Positions 1 to 10,924 are shown, counted from the first letter of the stretch. The stretch: DNA of 64,000 bases from Patiria miniata (GCF_015706575.1 NW_024037055.1:10888262-10952261), one strand, 5' to 3'. Notes: generated from the sequence alone by a model not told the origin. Program-made: numbers and translations.

Positions 1-271
1 TTTACTACAATTTTTCTAACGTAGTGGTTACTTTTATAATGCCGCAAATCACTTTTTCGGCGTTTTTGAAATAATAATCACTACGGAAATGTGTTCCTTG
101 TAGAACATCATAATATGTGTACGTGACCAAAATGCGCGTCAACTGTTGATACAACGCGCGCGTATTTACGCGTAGAACGTTCGTATTATGCGCGGCCATC
201 TTCGTGAGACCGGGGGCGAATTGGTCAATATGCAAAGTCTACTGTGTGAATGTTGTATGCATATCCGCTAT

Positions 272-524
272 CCAGTCTTTATATAGAGATCAGTGGTGAG
301 AGCGTGTCTCGGACGCTGAATTCAGGCCCAATTCAAAACATGATTCAGCAACTTTTGATTTGAAATCGATATCCTATAATGTTGTTTTTCTCGAAATGAA
401 CAGCTGAAGCTGAGCTGAAACTTCATCAGGTTAGTTGTTCAGGACCGTTCTTTAGATTTAGAGCACTTTTTTTGCTTCAAACGAACAAAATGCACAAATT
501 ACCAATGATGGACTATACCTTTAA
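272..524. repeat. Partial copy of TTAA-bounded TIR element (family R1)
   Basis: This is the distal half of a repeat found complete at 11639-12168 and 21919-22437 and nearly complete at 58257-58701. It ends in AATGATGGACTATACCTTTAA, the common terminus of the family. The proximal half is missing. The junction near 272-296 (CAGTCTTTATATAGAGATC) recurs inverted at about 6240-6262, so the truncation coincides with another repeat. Confidence 0.7.
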
Positions 525-699
525 GACTTTCAATGCTAATACACAAGAGAATAAATAAGATAACATCGTCCCCATAATGTTCAAACCCCAGTCTATCTCA
601 TGAACATGGATGCTTATGATTATGACTAGGGCCTACTTAGCAAAATTGGTTGTTTTATTAAAACAGGTTTACTTTGCAGAAAATAAACTGATTATCCCG

Positions 700-1454
700 T
701 AGCCAAATTGAAAAGCGGCACGCCAACATGTTAGCGTGCGTGAGCGCAGCGCGTAAATACTCGGTGCGCATTTCTAGCTTCGCGCGCGTTGAGCTAGGTC
801 ACGTGCTGGAGGAAAGATAAATTTAGCTCCATTGCTTTACGTTAATTTGTTGCGCGTCCACCAACCTCGTGCCCCGTGGGTACGATCTTGCAGCGCCATG
901 TTGTTTCCCATCATGCCTTGCGCGATCGTAACCCCTGGAATTGTGTAATTTAAATGTCCCAAAATATGGTACATTATAATTAGGGCTGCAGTTTATACGT
1001 TTTACGTGCCGACGCCATCTTTAAAATGTTAAAAGTTGTGAATTTGAAGAATAATCCTTTTAAACACAACGTTTGGACGTTGTGTTAATTAGCAAAGATT
1101 TGTATTAAATGAACGTACCCCTTTCGTGCCTTTACAACCACAGATACTGGGGGTTTTTTTTGCGAAAAATGCGGCTGAAATAATCCATATCGTACAGGCA
1201 TCGCGACTTTTGAATCCTAATTTTTTTTCGTACGTGACGTTACGTGCAAAGCACGCGAGCGCATTATGGGGGTGCCCGGCGTGCAATCTTCAAAATGCGC
1301 GCGCAGTACGCTGTGAGTAGCCATTCAGCGTCATTTACGTCATCATCACAGCCAGGGGTTAGTGTAAGTAACGAGCACGCGCCCCTGGAGTCGAGGCTGC
1401 GCGTCCACGAGAGACAACAAAAAAGGCGGAATTTTATCGCACAGTGAACTGGCG
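700..1454 (+). repeat. Mosaic of dispersed repeats (family R3), no gene
   Basis: Two blocks recur elsewhere. The block at about 840-1060 (ATGTTGTTTCCCATCATGCC and the following TACATTATAATTAGG stretch) recurs at 7900-8590 in the same orientation and at 36925-37113 inverted. The block at 1228-1405 (GCAAAGCACGCGAGCGCATT) recurs at 12728-12905. Open frames here are short and repeat-borne. The block ends at 1448-1478 in GCGTGTGGACGCGCTGCCGA, which is the terminus of the hAT-like element at 4256-6181. Confidence 0.6.
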
Positions 1455-1509
1455 CGTGTGGACGCGCTGCCGATCTATTTCAAAGCATTCGAACGTACGC
1501 GTGCGTGCA

Positions 1510-2321
1510 TCTGTTTCTACTACTCCCATAGACATGTCGAGAACCACAGCTACGCTATTTGCCCGCCAGCATACTTTGAGATGGGATTACAGTATGCTGA
1601 TGACATCACTTGGGCAAGAAACAATATCCACCCGATAGCAACTGTGGAGAGGAAGGCACCTGAGCTACTAAAAGAGCGAAACCTCACAGTAAACATGTCT
1701 AAGACAGAGAAACACCTCATCAGTAGAAACGGAAGCAACACCAGTTGGAAGAAATGCAAATACCTGGGATCTTTTCTCGACACTGAGCAAGATATTACCA
1801 GGAGGAAAATACTTTCGATGGTATCTTTCAACAAATTCAAGAATGTCTTCAACAGTGATGCAATCTCAAACAACACGAAACTCAAAACATTCCGTGCCTT
1901 CATAGCATCTGTATTTCTATACAACAGCGAACTATGGACATTGACTAAGTCACTAGAAGAGAACATTCATGCATTTCACAGAAGACTCTTGCGTTCAATC
2001 CTTAATATAAAATGGCCTAAGAAGATCACCAATAAAGAACTGTACAGGAGAACCAACGAGATCCCTTGGAGTACTGCCATTACCCGAAGACGTCTTAGGT
2101 GGACAGGCCATCTCCTGAGACTACCCGAGGAAGCTCCTGTCAAGCAAGCACTTCTAGAGGCAATCCGCAAGAAGGGGACAACGAACCACGTGGCTGAAGA
2201 GAGTAAACAAGGACCTGACAACCACGGGGGTCAACATCAAGGATCGATGCACGTGGCACGTGGCATCAGACAGAGAACAGTGGAGAACACTTACAGAGTG
2301 CGCGATGTCAGATCAACTTGA
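1510..2321 (+). mobile_element. LINE reverse transcriptase, 3' remnant
   Basis: The frame encodes the C-terminal half of a non-LTR retrotransposon reverse transcriptase. Visible landmarks are the catalytic YADD box (LQYADDITWA, near 1589-1610), KCKYLGSFLDTEQDITRRK, the thumb-like SVFLYNSELWTLTK, and the RRRLRWTGHLLRLPEEAP motif typical of LINE C-termini. The palm and fingers upstream of YADD, the endonuclease and ORF1 are absent, so this is a strongly 5'-truncated copy. The 5' junction lies near 1460-1520, where a DNA-transposon terminus begins. The remaining frame is open to 2321, which suggests a fairly young insertion. The clade is uncertain: RTE-like or a related endonuclease-bearing LINE. 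The ATG at 1458 belongs to the flanking repeat and is not a real start. Confidence 0.8.
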
Positions 2322-2360
2322 CGCAAGCGCCTAGATGAGATGAGAGATAGATATTATTAG

Positions 2361-2495
2361 TTATCTTGCGAGCGCGAGTGGAACACGGAATAATGTAGTG
2401 CGTCTGTGTCCCACATGCCACGAGGCCGAAGGCCGAGTGGTATGTGGGACACAAACGCACTACATTTTCCGTGTTCCACGAGCGCGAGCGCGATA
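2361..2495. repeat. Palindrome P1 with CGAAG cap and tandem GA sites
   Basis: This is an imperfect inverted repeat centred on the GAA at 2428-2430. The arms contain GTGTCCCACATGCCAC and its complement. GA lies opposite GA at 2422-2423/2435-2436, and again at 2376-2377/2480-2481. The cap reads GGCCGAAGGCC. The stem is unrelated to those of the other palindromes listed here. Confidence 0.85.
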
Positions 2496-3277
2496 ACGAA
2501 TTTATCTTGACGCACTGTAAAGTTGGAACACGCATGCTGTGTAACCTACGCTCAACTTTTGAATTCACAGTGAATTGTGCAGCACTAATCGCGTCACGTA
2601 GGCTTAGAATAGCGCAATACGCGGAGTGCGGTATGGACCGTGGCCGTGCGGTATGGTTATATGTAGCACGGCTTGTTGCCATGGATCGACCAATCAGGAT
2701 CGAGGAACCAAGTTTGCTTGAAGATAAAGAATATTACTATACCTCCTACATATTCATGATCGAGAGCCGAACGTTCACTGGTCAATTCACCATCACGTGC
2801 CAGATGTTATTCTTGCTGTTTACCAAACGCGCGCGCGAGGATTCACGCACATTGTAAATACGCATGCGTAGTAGACTGTCGCATGGGTTACCCGTGCGAC
2901 AGTCTACTACGCATGCGCTTTACAGAGCAATCGAGGAACTGTCGCACGGGTGCAGTACGCACGCGCGAACATCGCACAGGAGAGATGCATGGTTGCACGG
3001 TTCGCGTAAATGTTAATTTACAGAGCTCAATGATGCCGTACTGGAGAAAATGTATAGACCGTGTAAAGATGTCTCCTGTACAAAAGAAAGTTGTACACAT
3101 TGCAAACAACTGTATTTACAACTGTTGTAACTGTATTATATTGCAAACGAACCGAACTAGTAATTGAAGTTGAATCTTTTGGTGAGCTGTACAAGTTTCC
3201 CCAAATTTTGTTTTAGGTGCATAATAATAAAACAAAATTCGGCAACTGAATATGTACGAGGTATAGTAAAACAAATA
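2496..3277. other. No gene; one strong hairpin
   Basis: I see no gene in this stretch. A near-perfect hairpin lies at about 2861-2921, with arms GCGACAGTCTACTACGCATG and complement around GGGTTACCC. Two overlapping open frames (2888-3167) arise from this GC-rich repeat and lack any recognisable domain. Confidence 0.5.
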
Positions 3278-3431
3278 TAACATGGTTTATTTCGGGTGGA
3301 CAGTCGATATTAGCTCCCCTCGGTATTGGAAGTTGACAAACTAGTTCCCTCGGCTTCGCCTCGGGAACTAGTTTGTCAACTTCCAATACCTCGGGGAGCG
3401 AATATCGACTGTCCACCCTCAAACCATGTTA
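3278..3431. repeat. Palindrome P2, three symmetric TC/TC (bottom GA/GA) sites
   Basis: This 154 bp palindrome is centred on the TTC at 3355-3357. The outer arms are AACATGGTTT/AAACCATGTT. The stem is interrupted at three exactly symmetric places: 3292-3293/3419-3420, 3320-3321/3391-3392 and 3350-3351/3361-3362. Each has TC on both arms of the + strand, so the - strand hairpin has GA opposite GA. The cap on the - strand is GGCGAAGCC. P10 shares the outer ten bases but not the inner stem. Confidence 0.9.
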
Positions 3432-3432
3432 T

Positions 3433-3605
3433 TATACAAATAACGAATGTTTGTGAGTGCGATGCTAAGAATAATTTCATGAGGTGACAGATTGAATGTT
3501 CTATTCCACGAGGCGAAGCCGAGTGGAATAGAACATTCAATCTGTCACCGAATGAAATTATTCTTTCCATCGCACGAACGTAAAACATTCGTTATTTGTT
3601 TTATA
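3433..3605. repeat. Palindrome P3 (type copy), three GA/GA sites
   Basis: The palindrome is centred on the GAA at 3515-3517 within GAGGCGAAGCCGAG. GA/GA interruptions occur at 3455-3456/3576-3577, 3481-3482/3550-3551 and 3510-3511/3521-3522, all exactly symmetric about the centre. The termini read TATACAAATAACGAATG and its near complement. Close copies are at 8729-8905 (P4), 16845-17020 (P7, diverged) and 25257-25430 (P9, opposite orientation). Confidence 0.9.
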
Positions 3606-3990
3606 CAACACCTGAATAAATTCTCGTCATTTGATTGGTAAATTATAAACTACAATTTATTTTGATTTTAAGGATGTTGAACTATACCTTCACGAAAATG
3701 TTTGAACCCAACGCTGTAGCGCTGGCTCTTTGGAACAATACGCGCTACGCTGAACGCGCACACCTGCATGCATTTTGCACGCAAATACCGCGTCATGGAA
3801 CAAGCGCAAAGTGAAACGGTATAACGCATGGGTATAACCATTGATCTCCATATACACAGACTGTGTATATGGAGATCAATGGGTATAACGCATGGTCGCA
3901 CCGTGCATTATACCGAATAATAATATGTCACGTGATCTACAATTCACCAATCAGATGACGGGGATTTATTCAGGTGTTGTATAAATTTGT
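3601..3990. mobile_element. TIR element (ATACAACACCTGAAT family), copy 1
   Basis: Inverted ends of about 38 bp (ATACAACACCTGAATAAAT ... ATTTATTCAGGTGTTGTAT) bound this 390 bp non-coding element. Copies lie at 8898-9231 and 24907-25261. This copy carries an extra perfect hairpin at 3836-3886 (TTGATCTCCATATACACAG arms) that the 8898 copy lacks, so that hairpin is a later gain. Each copy lies directly beside one of the GNA-capped palindromes. Confidence 0.7.
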
Positions 3991-4176
3991 ATAAAAAGAC
4001 GTCTTTTTATATCTTTATCTATGACTACTCCTCACCATGGGATGCGTGTGCGTTCTCCGCGAAACTTTGGCTGCGCGAATACGCAGACAATGCTGATTGC
4101 GTGTAAGAAATAATATCAAAACAATCTGCGCGCGTTTTTTAAGAATAAAAACGCTAATTACCTGAAATACTGTGCT

Positions 4177-4222
4177 CTCATTGGCTTCTACCCAAATGGG
4201 TAGAAGCCAATCACAGCGATAA
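4177..4222. repeat. Short perfect hairpin
   Basis: ATTGGCTTCTACCCA is followed at once by TGGGTAGAAGCCAAT. Unlike P1-P9, it has no GAA cap and no tandem GA interruptions. Confidence 0.7.
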
Positions 4223-4255
4223 TTAATTTCCATAGACTGTGTTCAAACGTGGAAC

Positions 4256-6181
4256 CATAGATATAAAATAAAAAGACTAGATCGGCACCGCGTCCACACG
4301 CGCCCATTCACTGTGGGTGGCATGGGTGGCTTCTTCTGTCGTATGTCCTTAGACCTTCAGCTCCGTTGCAGCAAGCCAGTCCAGTGTGTCATTGTCTAAG
4401 TCAATTAAGCCACGATCACCATTCGGTGGCCGGTATATGGGACAGCTGGTCATCACATGTTCCACAGTCTGTGATGGGTCACCACATTCGCATTGGGCAC
4501 TGTCTGTGAGACCCCACTTCTGCATTGCAGCCCCGAATCGTCCCACACCTGTCCTCAGGCGATTGAGTGTTGTCCACTCCTTACGGGGGAGGTGCTGGCC
4601 CGGAACTTCTGCTGGATCCTCGATGTAGGGGTGAAGCCTGGATGGTTCTGCTGCCTTCCATTGGTCCATCCATCTTGCCTTCACCCAGGAAGCCTTGTTC
4701 TGTTCCCTCTTGGAATAGGCCGCGCAAGACCTCAAGACAAGACCTCAAGACCTATTTATTGCCTCACGTTTGCGTGCACTGATTAAGCAAGCAACCGTGT
4801 ACAGGCTACTTGCGCTATTAATTGGGCTTTGTCGGCGGAAAACCACACGAGCGCTTTTGTGTGTGAAAATTCCGACACTTTAAACAAAATATAAGAAACT
4901 ACTTTATGCGCTGTAATATTTTGAGATTGTATAAAAGATTACAGGAAAAGCGGCCATCGAATCAATACGCTACTCACGCTACCACTGAGCAACTCATACC
5001 ACAGCTTCATTATAATTTCCTTACTTCCTATAATAGAGGGCGCTGTCCCAAAGATATTCAAGTTTACTCAAGAAGATTAAATAAACTGAGTTTACCGTTT
5101 TGATCGGTTGAAAGAATTACTCCTTGTGGACATCTTTTATTGTTCATTATCTTGTGGTCGTTTGTAAATAATTCCCCCATCCCCTCCAAGAATCCCGTCT
5201 CACTCATCGACTCTTCATTCAAGCTTCCGGCAGATAACTGGGACCCGATTTTATTTGGGTCTTAGCCCAGACTAATATTAGGCAAGCCGGAATCGTTACA
5301 GTATAATACGCGTGTTGTACAATGTACATACACTGTGTGCGCATTGTTTTACGGCACTGAAGTGGAACGCGCGCTGAAGTGTACCTTGTCACTGCTTGTC
5401 GGGTTTCTGGAAAGACGTAAACTAAGTGATTTTTGCTACTTTTTTTTTTAAATTAAGATACCGACTTAAAGCAATTCCGACATGAGTCAAGTCTAGTCAA
5501 ACGCTGGTCAAAATGTCATCGCAAAACTTCTGGATCCTGGCTCTCTGCTAGCGTTATGAATGCGCGCGGCTATTGGTTACCAGCGAAGCAACCAACCCCA
5601 GTAGGCTGGTTCCAAATAGCCGACTAGCGTAGTCAACCACCGTCGACTAGACAGAGTTCGGGCAATTAACGTTAGTTAACCCTTGGTCAACTATAGTCCT
5701 TGCGCGAACTTGGCCTTAATCGCCAGCTGAACACTCCATTATTTAGCTAGAGGGATGTTTAAAAAAGCATGAAGTGAACTTGTTGAACTAAATCGGGATT
5801 TCTTGACCGAAATATTGGATTTTTTTGACCGAAAAGGTTTTCATGAATGGGAATAAATGTGTGCTCGAGAGGTTTTAATCACTCTGTTTAAGACCGCTTA
5901 GAGTCTGGGTGCTGATAATTACATTTAGTAATGGAGCTAAATGTATCTTTCCTCCAGCACGTGACCAAACTCAACGCGCGCGAAGCCCGAAATGCGCACC
6001 AAGTATTTACGCGATGCGCCCACGCGTTAGCGATAATGGTGCACTGTGCGCGTAAACGGCGTTGCGTTCGTCCATCACGTTTTCGCGCATTAGTTGTATC
6101 TTTCCTCCAGCACGTGACCCTTCATGAAAGTCCGCGCGTGTGGACGCGCTGCCGATCTAGTCTTTTTATTCTATATCTATG
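4256..6181. mobile_element. hAT-like element, 1.93 kb, TSD CGTGGAAC
   Basis: Inverted ends of about 48 bp (CATAGATATAAAATAAAAAG ... CTTTTTATTCTATATCTATG) are flanked by the identical 8 bp CGTGGAAC at 4248-4255 and 6182-6189. An 8 bp target duplication is typical of hAT transposons. The interior has no transposase that I recognise. It contains a LINE 3' fragment (4349-4735) and GC-rich repeats shared with 790-835 (TATCTTTCCTCCAGCACGTG, twice near 5945 and 6095). It is therefore a non-autonomous composite. A solo end of the same family is at 1448-1478. Confidence 0.8.
4349..4735 (-). mobile_element. LINE C-terminal fragment inside the hAT-like element
   Basis: The 128-residue minus-strand frame ends with a motif seen at the C-terminus of Jockey/I-type LINE reverse transcriptases: WTTLNRLRTGVGRFGAAMQK followed by CECGDPSQTVEHVMTSCP, a C-x-C-x7-H-x4-C type zinc-binding tail. 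Nothing of the polymerase palm is present. The fragment lies just inside the left end of the 4256-6181 element and was probably caught by it or inserted into it. It is non-functional alone. Confidence 0.7.
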
Positions 6182-6189
6182 CGTGGAAC

Positions 6190-7045
6190 AAACCAGCGCG
6201 TAGTACGATTGGGCAGATTGACCAAGTCTGGGTTGCTGCCACTGATCTCTATATAAAGACTGGATAGCGGATAAAGAGCCGCACAATGAATGAATTTGAC
6301 GCCATATTGGTAAGACCGGTGAGACCGGCTGGTGATCTACAAAGGACAAGTTGGCGTCTTTATAGACAGCATGATTTCTTTTGTAACATCGCGGTTCACT
6401 TGACTTATATTTTGAACGCCACCACTGACCACGGATCCTAGACACCAGGATAAACGACTCGGCCCAACTCCTGGTTAGACGCGTGATAACGGCCTGTACT
6501 GGTGGAGAATACTTTTCAACAAAGACCACTGCACGCGGTGGCTTTCAGATTTGCAAGGCTCTGCGCCCGATCTGGACTCGAAGTCTGTCAAGCCAGCGAA
6601 TTATATTTTTGAATATTCATGAGTCTACGTTTTTGGTCTTTATTATTGAATTCTGATAAGTGATAACTACATAACCATGGTAATGCTGAGCACAATATCT
6701 TTAGCTTTAAGATGAACAATGAAATTTCGCTTTTGTTTTATCGGTTCGGCATCACATCTCTCTAAAACTTTTTAATAAAAGCCTCATTAAAACCGAAATT
6801 TGGGTAAACCGTGTTCTCCTCGAAATTTGACGTTTATTTCCCGGGTAATTACTTCATCTATGACGACAAAAACTGCACAATACCATCTGTTATATCCTGA
6901 AGTATTTATTTCTTAAACAATTTGGAACAATCATAATAAGAAGTAGTTTTGCTTACAGTTTTATGAATATTTCCGTTTTAGATGTCATGCAAAAACCCAA
7001 CACAATGGCACAGCTGGAAAATTCGCGATTACAAGCCAACGGGTA
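6190..7045. other. No gene seen
   Basis: The stretch at 6236-6262 repeats the 272-296 junction inverted (ATCTCTATATAAAGACTG). The remainder to 7045 is AT-rich with no recognisable coding or structural feature. The frame 6122-6529 (-) has no domain. Confidence 0.5.
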
Positions 7046-7740
7046 TTAATAAATACCTTGGAGAGTTAGTGGCTTCTGATTGGTCGAGACTCGATCACGT
7101 AGGGGTGTATTAACGGTGATATAAAGACCGGCTTCAAAGAACAAGCGAAAAAAATGGCCCCTGAACCAGCATTGATCCAGCCCCATGCAAGACAATGGTT
7201 GGCCAAATTTACAACAGTCCTACGGCAGCTTGTAACAATACAGTACTGCACATGCGCTCAACCACCTTCGCGTGAGACTTACGCGCGCGTACGCAACACA
7301 GTTGCTATGGGTGCGCGCGCCGTAAGGAAGTTTTCAAACGACATCGTACAGCAGTATACTGAGGATGTTTACGACGAAAGCGTAAATCTGCGATTTATTT
7401 TCTTTAAACACTTCGCCCAACGACATAATTATTTACCTTTCCTAAACCAAGCATCTTTGTAATTCTGGACACAAGGAATATGTACTGTAAACGAAATTTC
7501 AGCTTCCTCCATCAGGTAAAAATATGAAAAAAATTGTTGTAATTTGTTTCGCTACGGCAGCAGTTAAGTTCATAGCCTGGACGTCGTTTTTAATGCAACG
7601 ATGAAGACGTCGTCCAACGCAGCCTGGGCCCGGCTATGGTGGTATATAACAACGCATATTGAAGAGACAGGGTACCACGCATAAGCTAAAATATGGCCCA
7701 TGAACATGAACACAAAAAGGTCTGGAAATATCGCCCAAAG
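7046..7740 (+). repeat. Repeat R4, copy 1 (inverted partner at 10925-11545)
   Basis: About 600 bases here are the reverse complement of 10925-11545, with modest divergence. Shared landmarks are GATTGGTCGAGACTCGATCA, CTGAACCAGCATTGATCCAG and the TTTGTTTCGCTACGGCAGCAG end. The open frame 7154-7462 is carried by the repeat and differs in the partner copy, so I do not call it a gene. A sub-block (GGACCTAGACCTAGCTCTAG, about 7755-7830) recurs inverted at 9885-9960. Confidence 0.75.
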
Positions 7741-7892
7741 AAAAGTCACAATATTGTCAGCCCGTCCCCGCGTATTTTCAATGGGCGCGGACCTAGACCT
7801 AGCTCTAGACAGTTGATTCGGATGCAGCCTCAGTGTCATGTCAAAGTTCAACTTCCCAGCTCTTGCACAAAACTTTACCCGAAACGTTGATC

Positions 7893-8728
7893 TCCATTCA
7901 ACCTCGTTTCCATGGGTACGAGATCTTGCTGCACCATGTTGTTTCCCATCATGCCTTGCGCGATCTCAACCCCTGGAATTGTGTAATTTAAAGGGGCACT
8001 AGGTCCTGAAATCCCCGAAAATGTTAAGTTTTGGATTGTTTACTTAGCCTATTTCAACATCTGGTTGAAAGGAAACCAACCTTAAATGTCTTACCGTTCC
8101 CGAGAAAAGACGAAAAAAGCCCGCTTGTTTACATCGGACATGACGGAGTACGAATACGTTTTTCGTGTCGTTCTCATGTACGCTATACACGTTGTGTGTC
8201 TCGGGAACAGTGCGCGGTGACCAATCACCAATGCAAAAAATTGTGGTTTCTTCAACGTCCGCAAAAGGCGAACGCTTTACGCGTACGAATGAAATCACAA
8301 CTAGCATCCAAACAGCTCGAATTTATGGGGTCGCAAAAGTGGACCCCGAAATCCGTTCTCGCACGCATAATACAGGAATAACACAAAAACGCCCAGTTTC
8401 GAAAGGATAGTTGAGTGGATGTTTATATCCTACTTTTAAAAGTTATTTCCGATTATATTATCATCTCGTTCAAAATCTCGTTTAAATGTGTCAAAATATG
8501 GCACATTATAATTAGGCTTCAGTTTATCCGTTTTACGTGCCGACGCCATCTTTAAAATGTTTAAAGTTGTGATTTTGAAGAATCAATCATTTCAAACATA
8601 AGGTTTGGACGTTGCGTTATTTAGCAAAGATTAAACGTACGTACCCCTTTCATCCCTTTACAACCGAAGATATAGCGAAAAACGAGGCTGCCATTATCCA
8701 TATCGTACAGGCATCGCGAGTTTTGAAT
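7893..8728 (+). repeat. Repeat R3, copy 2
   Basis: This is a second copy of the 840-1200 block, interrupted by about 500 bases of unique-looking sequence at 7995-8490 that holds two overlapping open frames (8031-8410). Those frames lack any domain I recognise. The shared block resumes at about 8490 (TACGTGCCGACGCCATCTTT). Confidence 0.6.
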
Positions 8729-8905
8729 TATACAAATAACGAATGTTTGTGAGTGCGATGGTAAGAATAATTTCATGAGGTGACAGATTGAATGTTCTAT
8801 TCCACGAGGCGAAGCCGAGTGGAATAGAACATTCAATCTGTCACCGAATGAAATTATTCTTTCCATCGCACGAACGTAAAACATTCGTTATTTGTTTTAT
8901 ACAAC
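8729..8905. repeat. Palindrome P4 (copy of P3)
   Basis: This is an almost identical copy of 3433-3605, with its GAA cap at 8811-8813. Together with the next element it duplicates the 3433-3990 composite, so the palindrome and the TIR element were copied as a unit or always target the same junction. Confidence 0.9.
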
Positions 8906-9231
8906 ACCTGAATAAATTCTCGTCATTTGATTGGTAAATTATAAACTACAATTTATTTTGATTTTAAAGATGTTGAACTACCCCTTCACGAAAATGTTTG
9001 AACCCAACGCTGTAGCGCTGGCTCTTTGAAACAATACGCGCTACGCTGAACGCGCACACCAGCATGCATTTTGCACGTAAATACCGCGTCATGGAACAAG
9101 CACAAAGTGAAACGGTATAACGCATGGGTATAACGCATGGTCGCACCGTGCATTATACCGAATAATAATATGTCACGTGATCTACAATTCACCAATCAGA
9201 TGACGGGGATTTATTCACGTGTTGTATAAAA
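8898..9231. mobile_element. TIR element (ATACAACACCTGAAT family), copy 2
   Basis: This copy of 3601-3990 lacks the internal hairpin found at 3836-3886 there. It is non-coding. Confidence 0.7.
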
Positions 9232-10018
9232 GGGAATAACAGTGTGAGGAGCCGGTCTTCACTGCGTGATAATGACCGGGTGTGGGGTAGCCCAGGTTGG
9301 ACGAAGTCTTCATTGCATTACGACTAACGTCCAGGACGAGAATTCTCTACATAAGACCACCCAAAATTTGGACCAGATTTTTGTTACGTTTTACCTCGTT
9401 ACAGAAGCTTATTTCACGCCTACATTTTCTATGTGACCTTACCTATTGGGCCGCTGGGTTCAGGAATTCCATATGTGATGCTGACCGACATAAATCAGGA
9501 AAATAAACTCTAAAGCAGCGTTAAACTTGTACGTGTTTGTAGTCTCTTTTCATCAGTTTATTCCCAGAGTCGTACGTCATGTACAATGTACGTGCGTACG
9601 AAAGCGCGCACGCACGCTAGCGCCCTCATTTGTTTAGTTTTGGTTCGAACCGTGACGTCACTCCAGCCAACCGATGTCACGAAAACGCTCAACCAATGAC
9701 CAAAGCCGAAACGTGTTTCTGGTAACTGGCGCGAAAACACGCTCGGTCATTGGATTAGCGATCGCGCCTTCAAGTAAGTGCGCGTGCGTATGAGGGTGGT
9801 TACTAAGCAAATCGCGCGTGCGCACTGCATATTCATGCTGCATAGTCTGGCCCCCGGACCAGACGTGATATGAGCGTCGAGAATAAGGCTGCATCCGAAT
9901 CAGCTGTCTAGAGCTAGGTCTAGGTCTGCGCCCATTGAAAATACGCGGGGACGCGCTGGCAATAGACGTAGCCGTAGCTCTGGAAGCCCGTTTCGGACAC
10001 GGCCTTAGTTAATTGTCC

Positions 10019-10425
10019 GATCTGCGTAATTTTTTTTCCTAGGAGGGTTAGGGGCAATGTCATGAATAATTCAGTTTTTCCTTTGAATCATTGCAAGACT
10101 TAGGTTCTTGTTCTATTTTCCCCTTAATTTAAAATTATCTCAGTGATAAATTTGGAGAAGAAAAATAGCTGATGAAAATGAGCAGCGACGACGTGGATTC
10201 GAACCAGGGATCTTTGTATCCATAGCTCATCTCGCTATCCACTAGGCTACTGTGTGGTAGCTCGACGACAACCGTTCTTTAAAATGCTTTAATGTATTGT
10301 AACTAGTTGAGTAACTAACAACAATGCTGTTGATGTCATTGTCCGTTCTCATGGATAAACATGAATTATTCATGACATTGCCCCTAACCCTCCTAGGAAT
10401 AAAAATTACGCGTCCGGTCTAGGGA
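10019..10425. mobile_element. Nested TIR unit carrying a tRNA-like sequence
   Basis: Inverted ends (CCTAGGAGGGTTAGGGGCAA at about 10040, its complement at about 10380) enclose roughly 300 bases. They lie inside the 9230-10857 element, so they are the younger insertion. The core is the tRNA-like segment at 10187-10258. Confidence 0.6.
10187..10258 (-). repeat. tRNA-derived sequence with A and B boxes
   Basis: On the minus strand TAGCCTAGTGG fits an RNA polymerase III A box and GGTTCGAATCC fits a B box. The T arm pairs in four of five positions but the acceptor arm does not pair. I read it as a SINE head or decayed tRNA, not a working tRNA gene. Confidence 0.6.
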
Positions 10426-10738
10426 ACCAGACTACACGCTGCACAGACGTACATCATTATGTACGACTAGAATAGACTCGGCGGTGAGAAACTGATGAAA
10501 AGAGTCTACAAACACGTACAAGTTTAACGTTGCTTTCGAGTTTATTTTCCAGATTAAGGTCGGTCAGCATCGCATATGGAATTTCTGAACCCAGCGGCCC
10601 AATAGATAAGGACGCATAGAATACTACGACGTAAAAATATTGAAAATATTGTTCATAATTGTTTTCGCCCGGTTTTGAGCACTTCATACCCTGGACTCCC
10701 TCCGTTGCGTAGGGAGGAAAGGGAGTCCACCTGGGCTA

Positions 10739-10811
10739 GGGTGTGGGGGTGACCGCTGTTAATGGACCGAGACGAAGTCGAGGTCCATTAACAGCGGTCA
10801 CCCCCACACCC
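10739..10811. repeat. Palindrome P5 with compensated cap ACGAAGT
   Basis: The palindrome is centred on the GAA at 10774-10776. The arms GGTGACCGCTGTTAATGGAC and complement are otherwise perfect. GA faces GA at 10769-10770/10780-10781. The cap stem is GAC/GTC where the other copies have GGC/GCC, so a G-C pair has become A-T on both sides. The equivalent place in the left arm of the enclosing element (about 9280-9292) lacks the hairpin. Confidence 0.85.
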
Positions 10812-10924
10812 GGTCATTATCACGCAGTGAAGACCGGATCCTCACACTGTTATTCCCATTAATAAATACCTTTATAACGAAATAGACAGTTAAAATGCTC
10901 CAATTTTGTGACTTGCTTTCGGCG

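Larger units (their letters stand above)
9230..10857. mobile_element. Long-TIR element, 1.63 kb, with nested insertions
   Basis: The ends are inverted over about 60 bp (GGGAATAACAGTGTGAGGA ... with GGTCTTCACTGCGTGATAAT). The inversion resumes inside at 9440-9560 versus 10490-10610 (TTAAACTTGTACGTGTTTGT). The right arm additionally carries palindrome P5 and a smaller hairpin (10690-10729). The centre carries a 0.4 kb TIR unit (10019-10425) and a block shared with 7755-7830. No transposase is seen. Confidence 0.65.
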
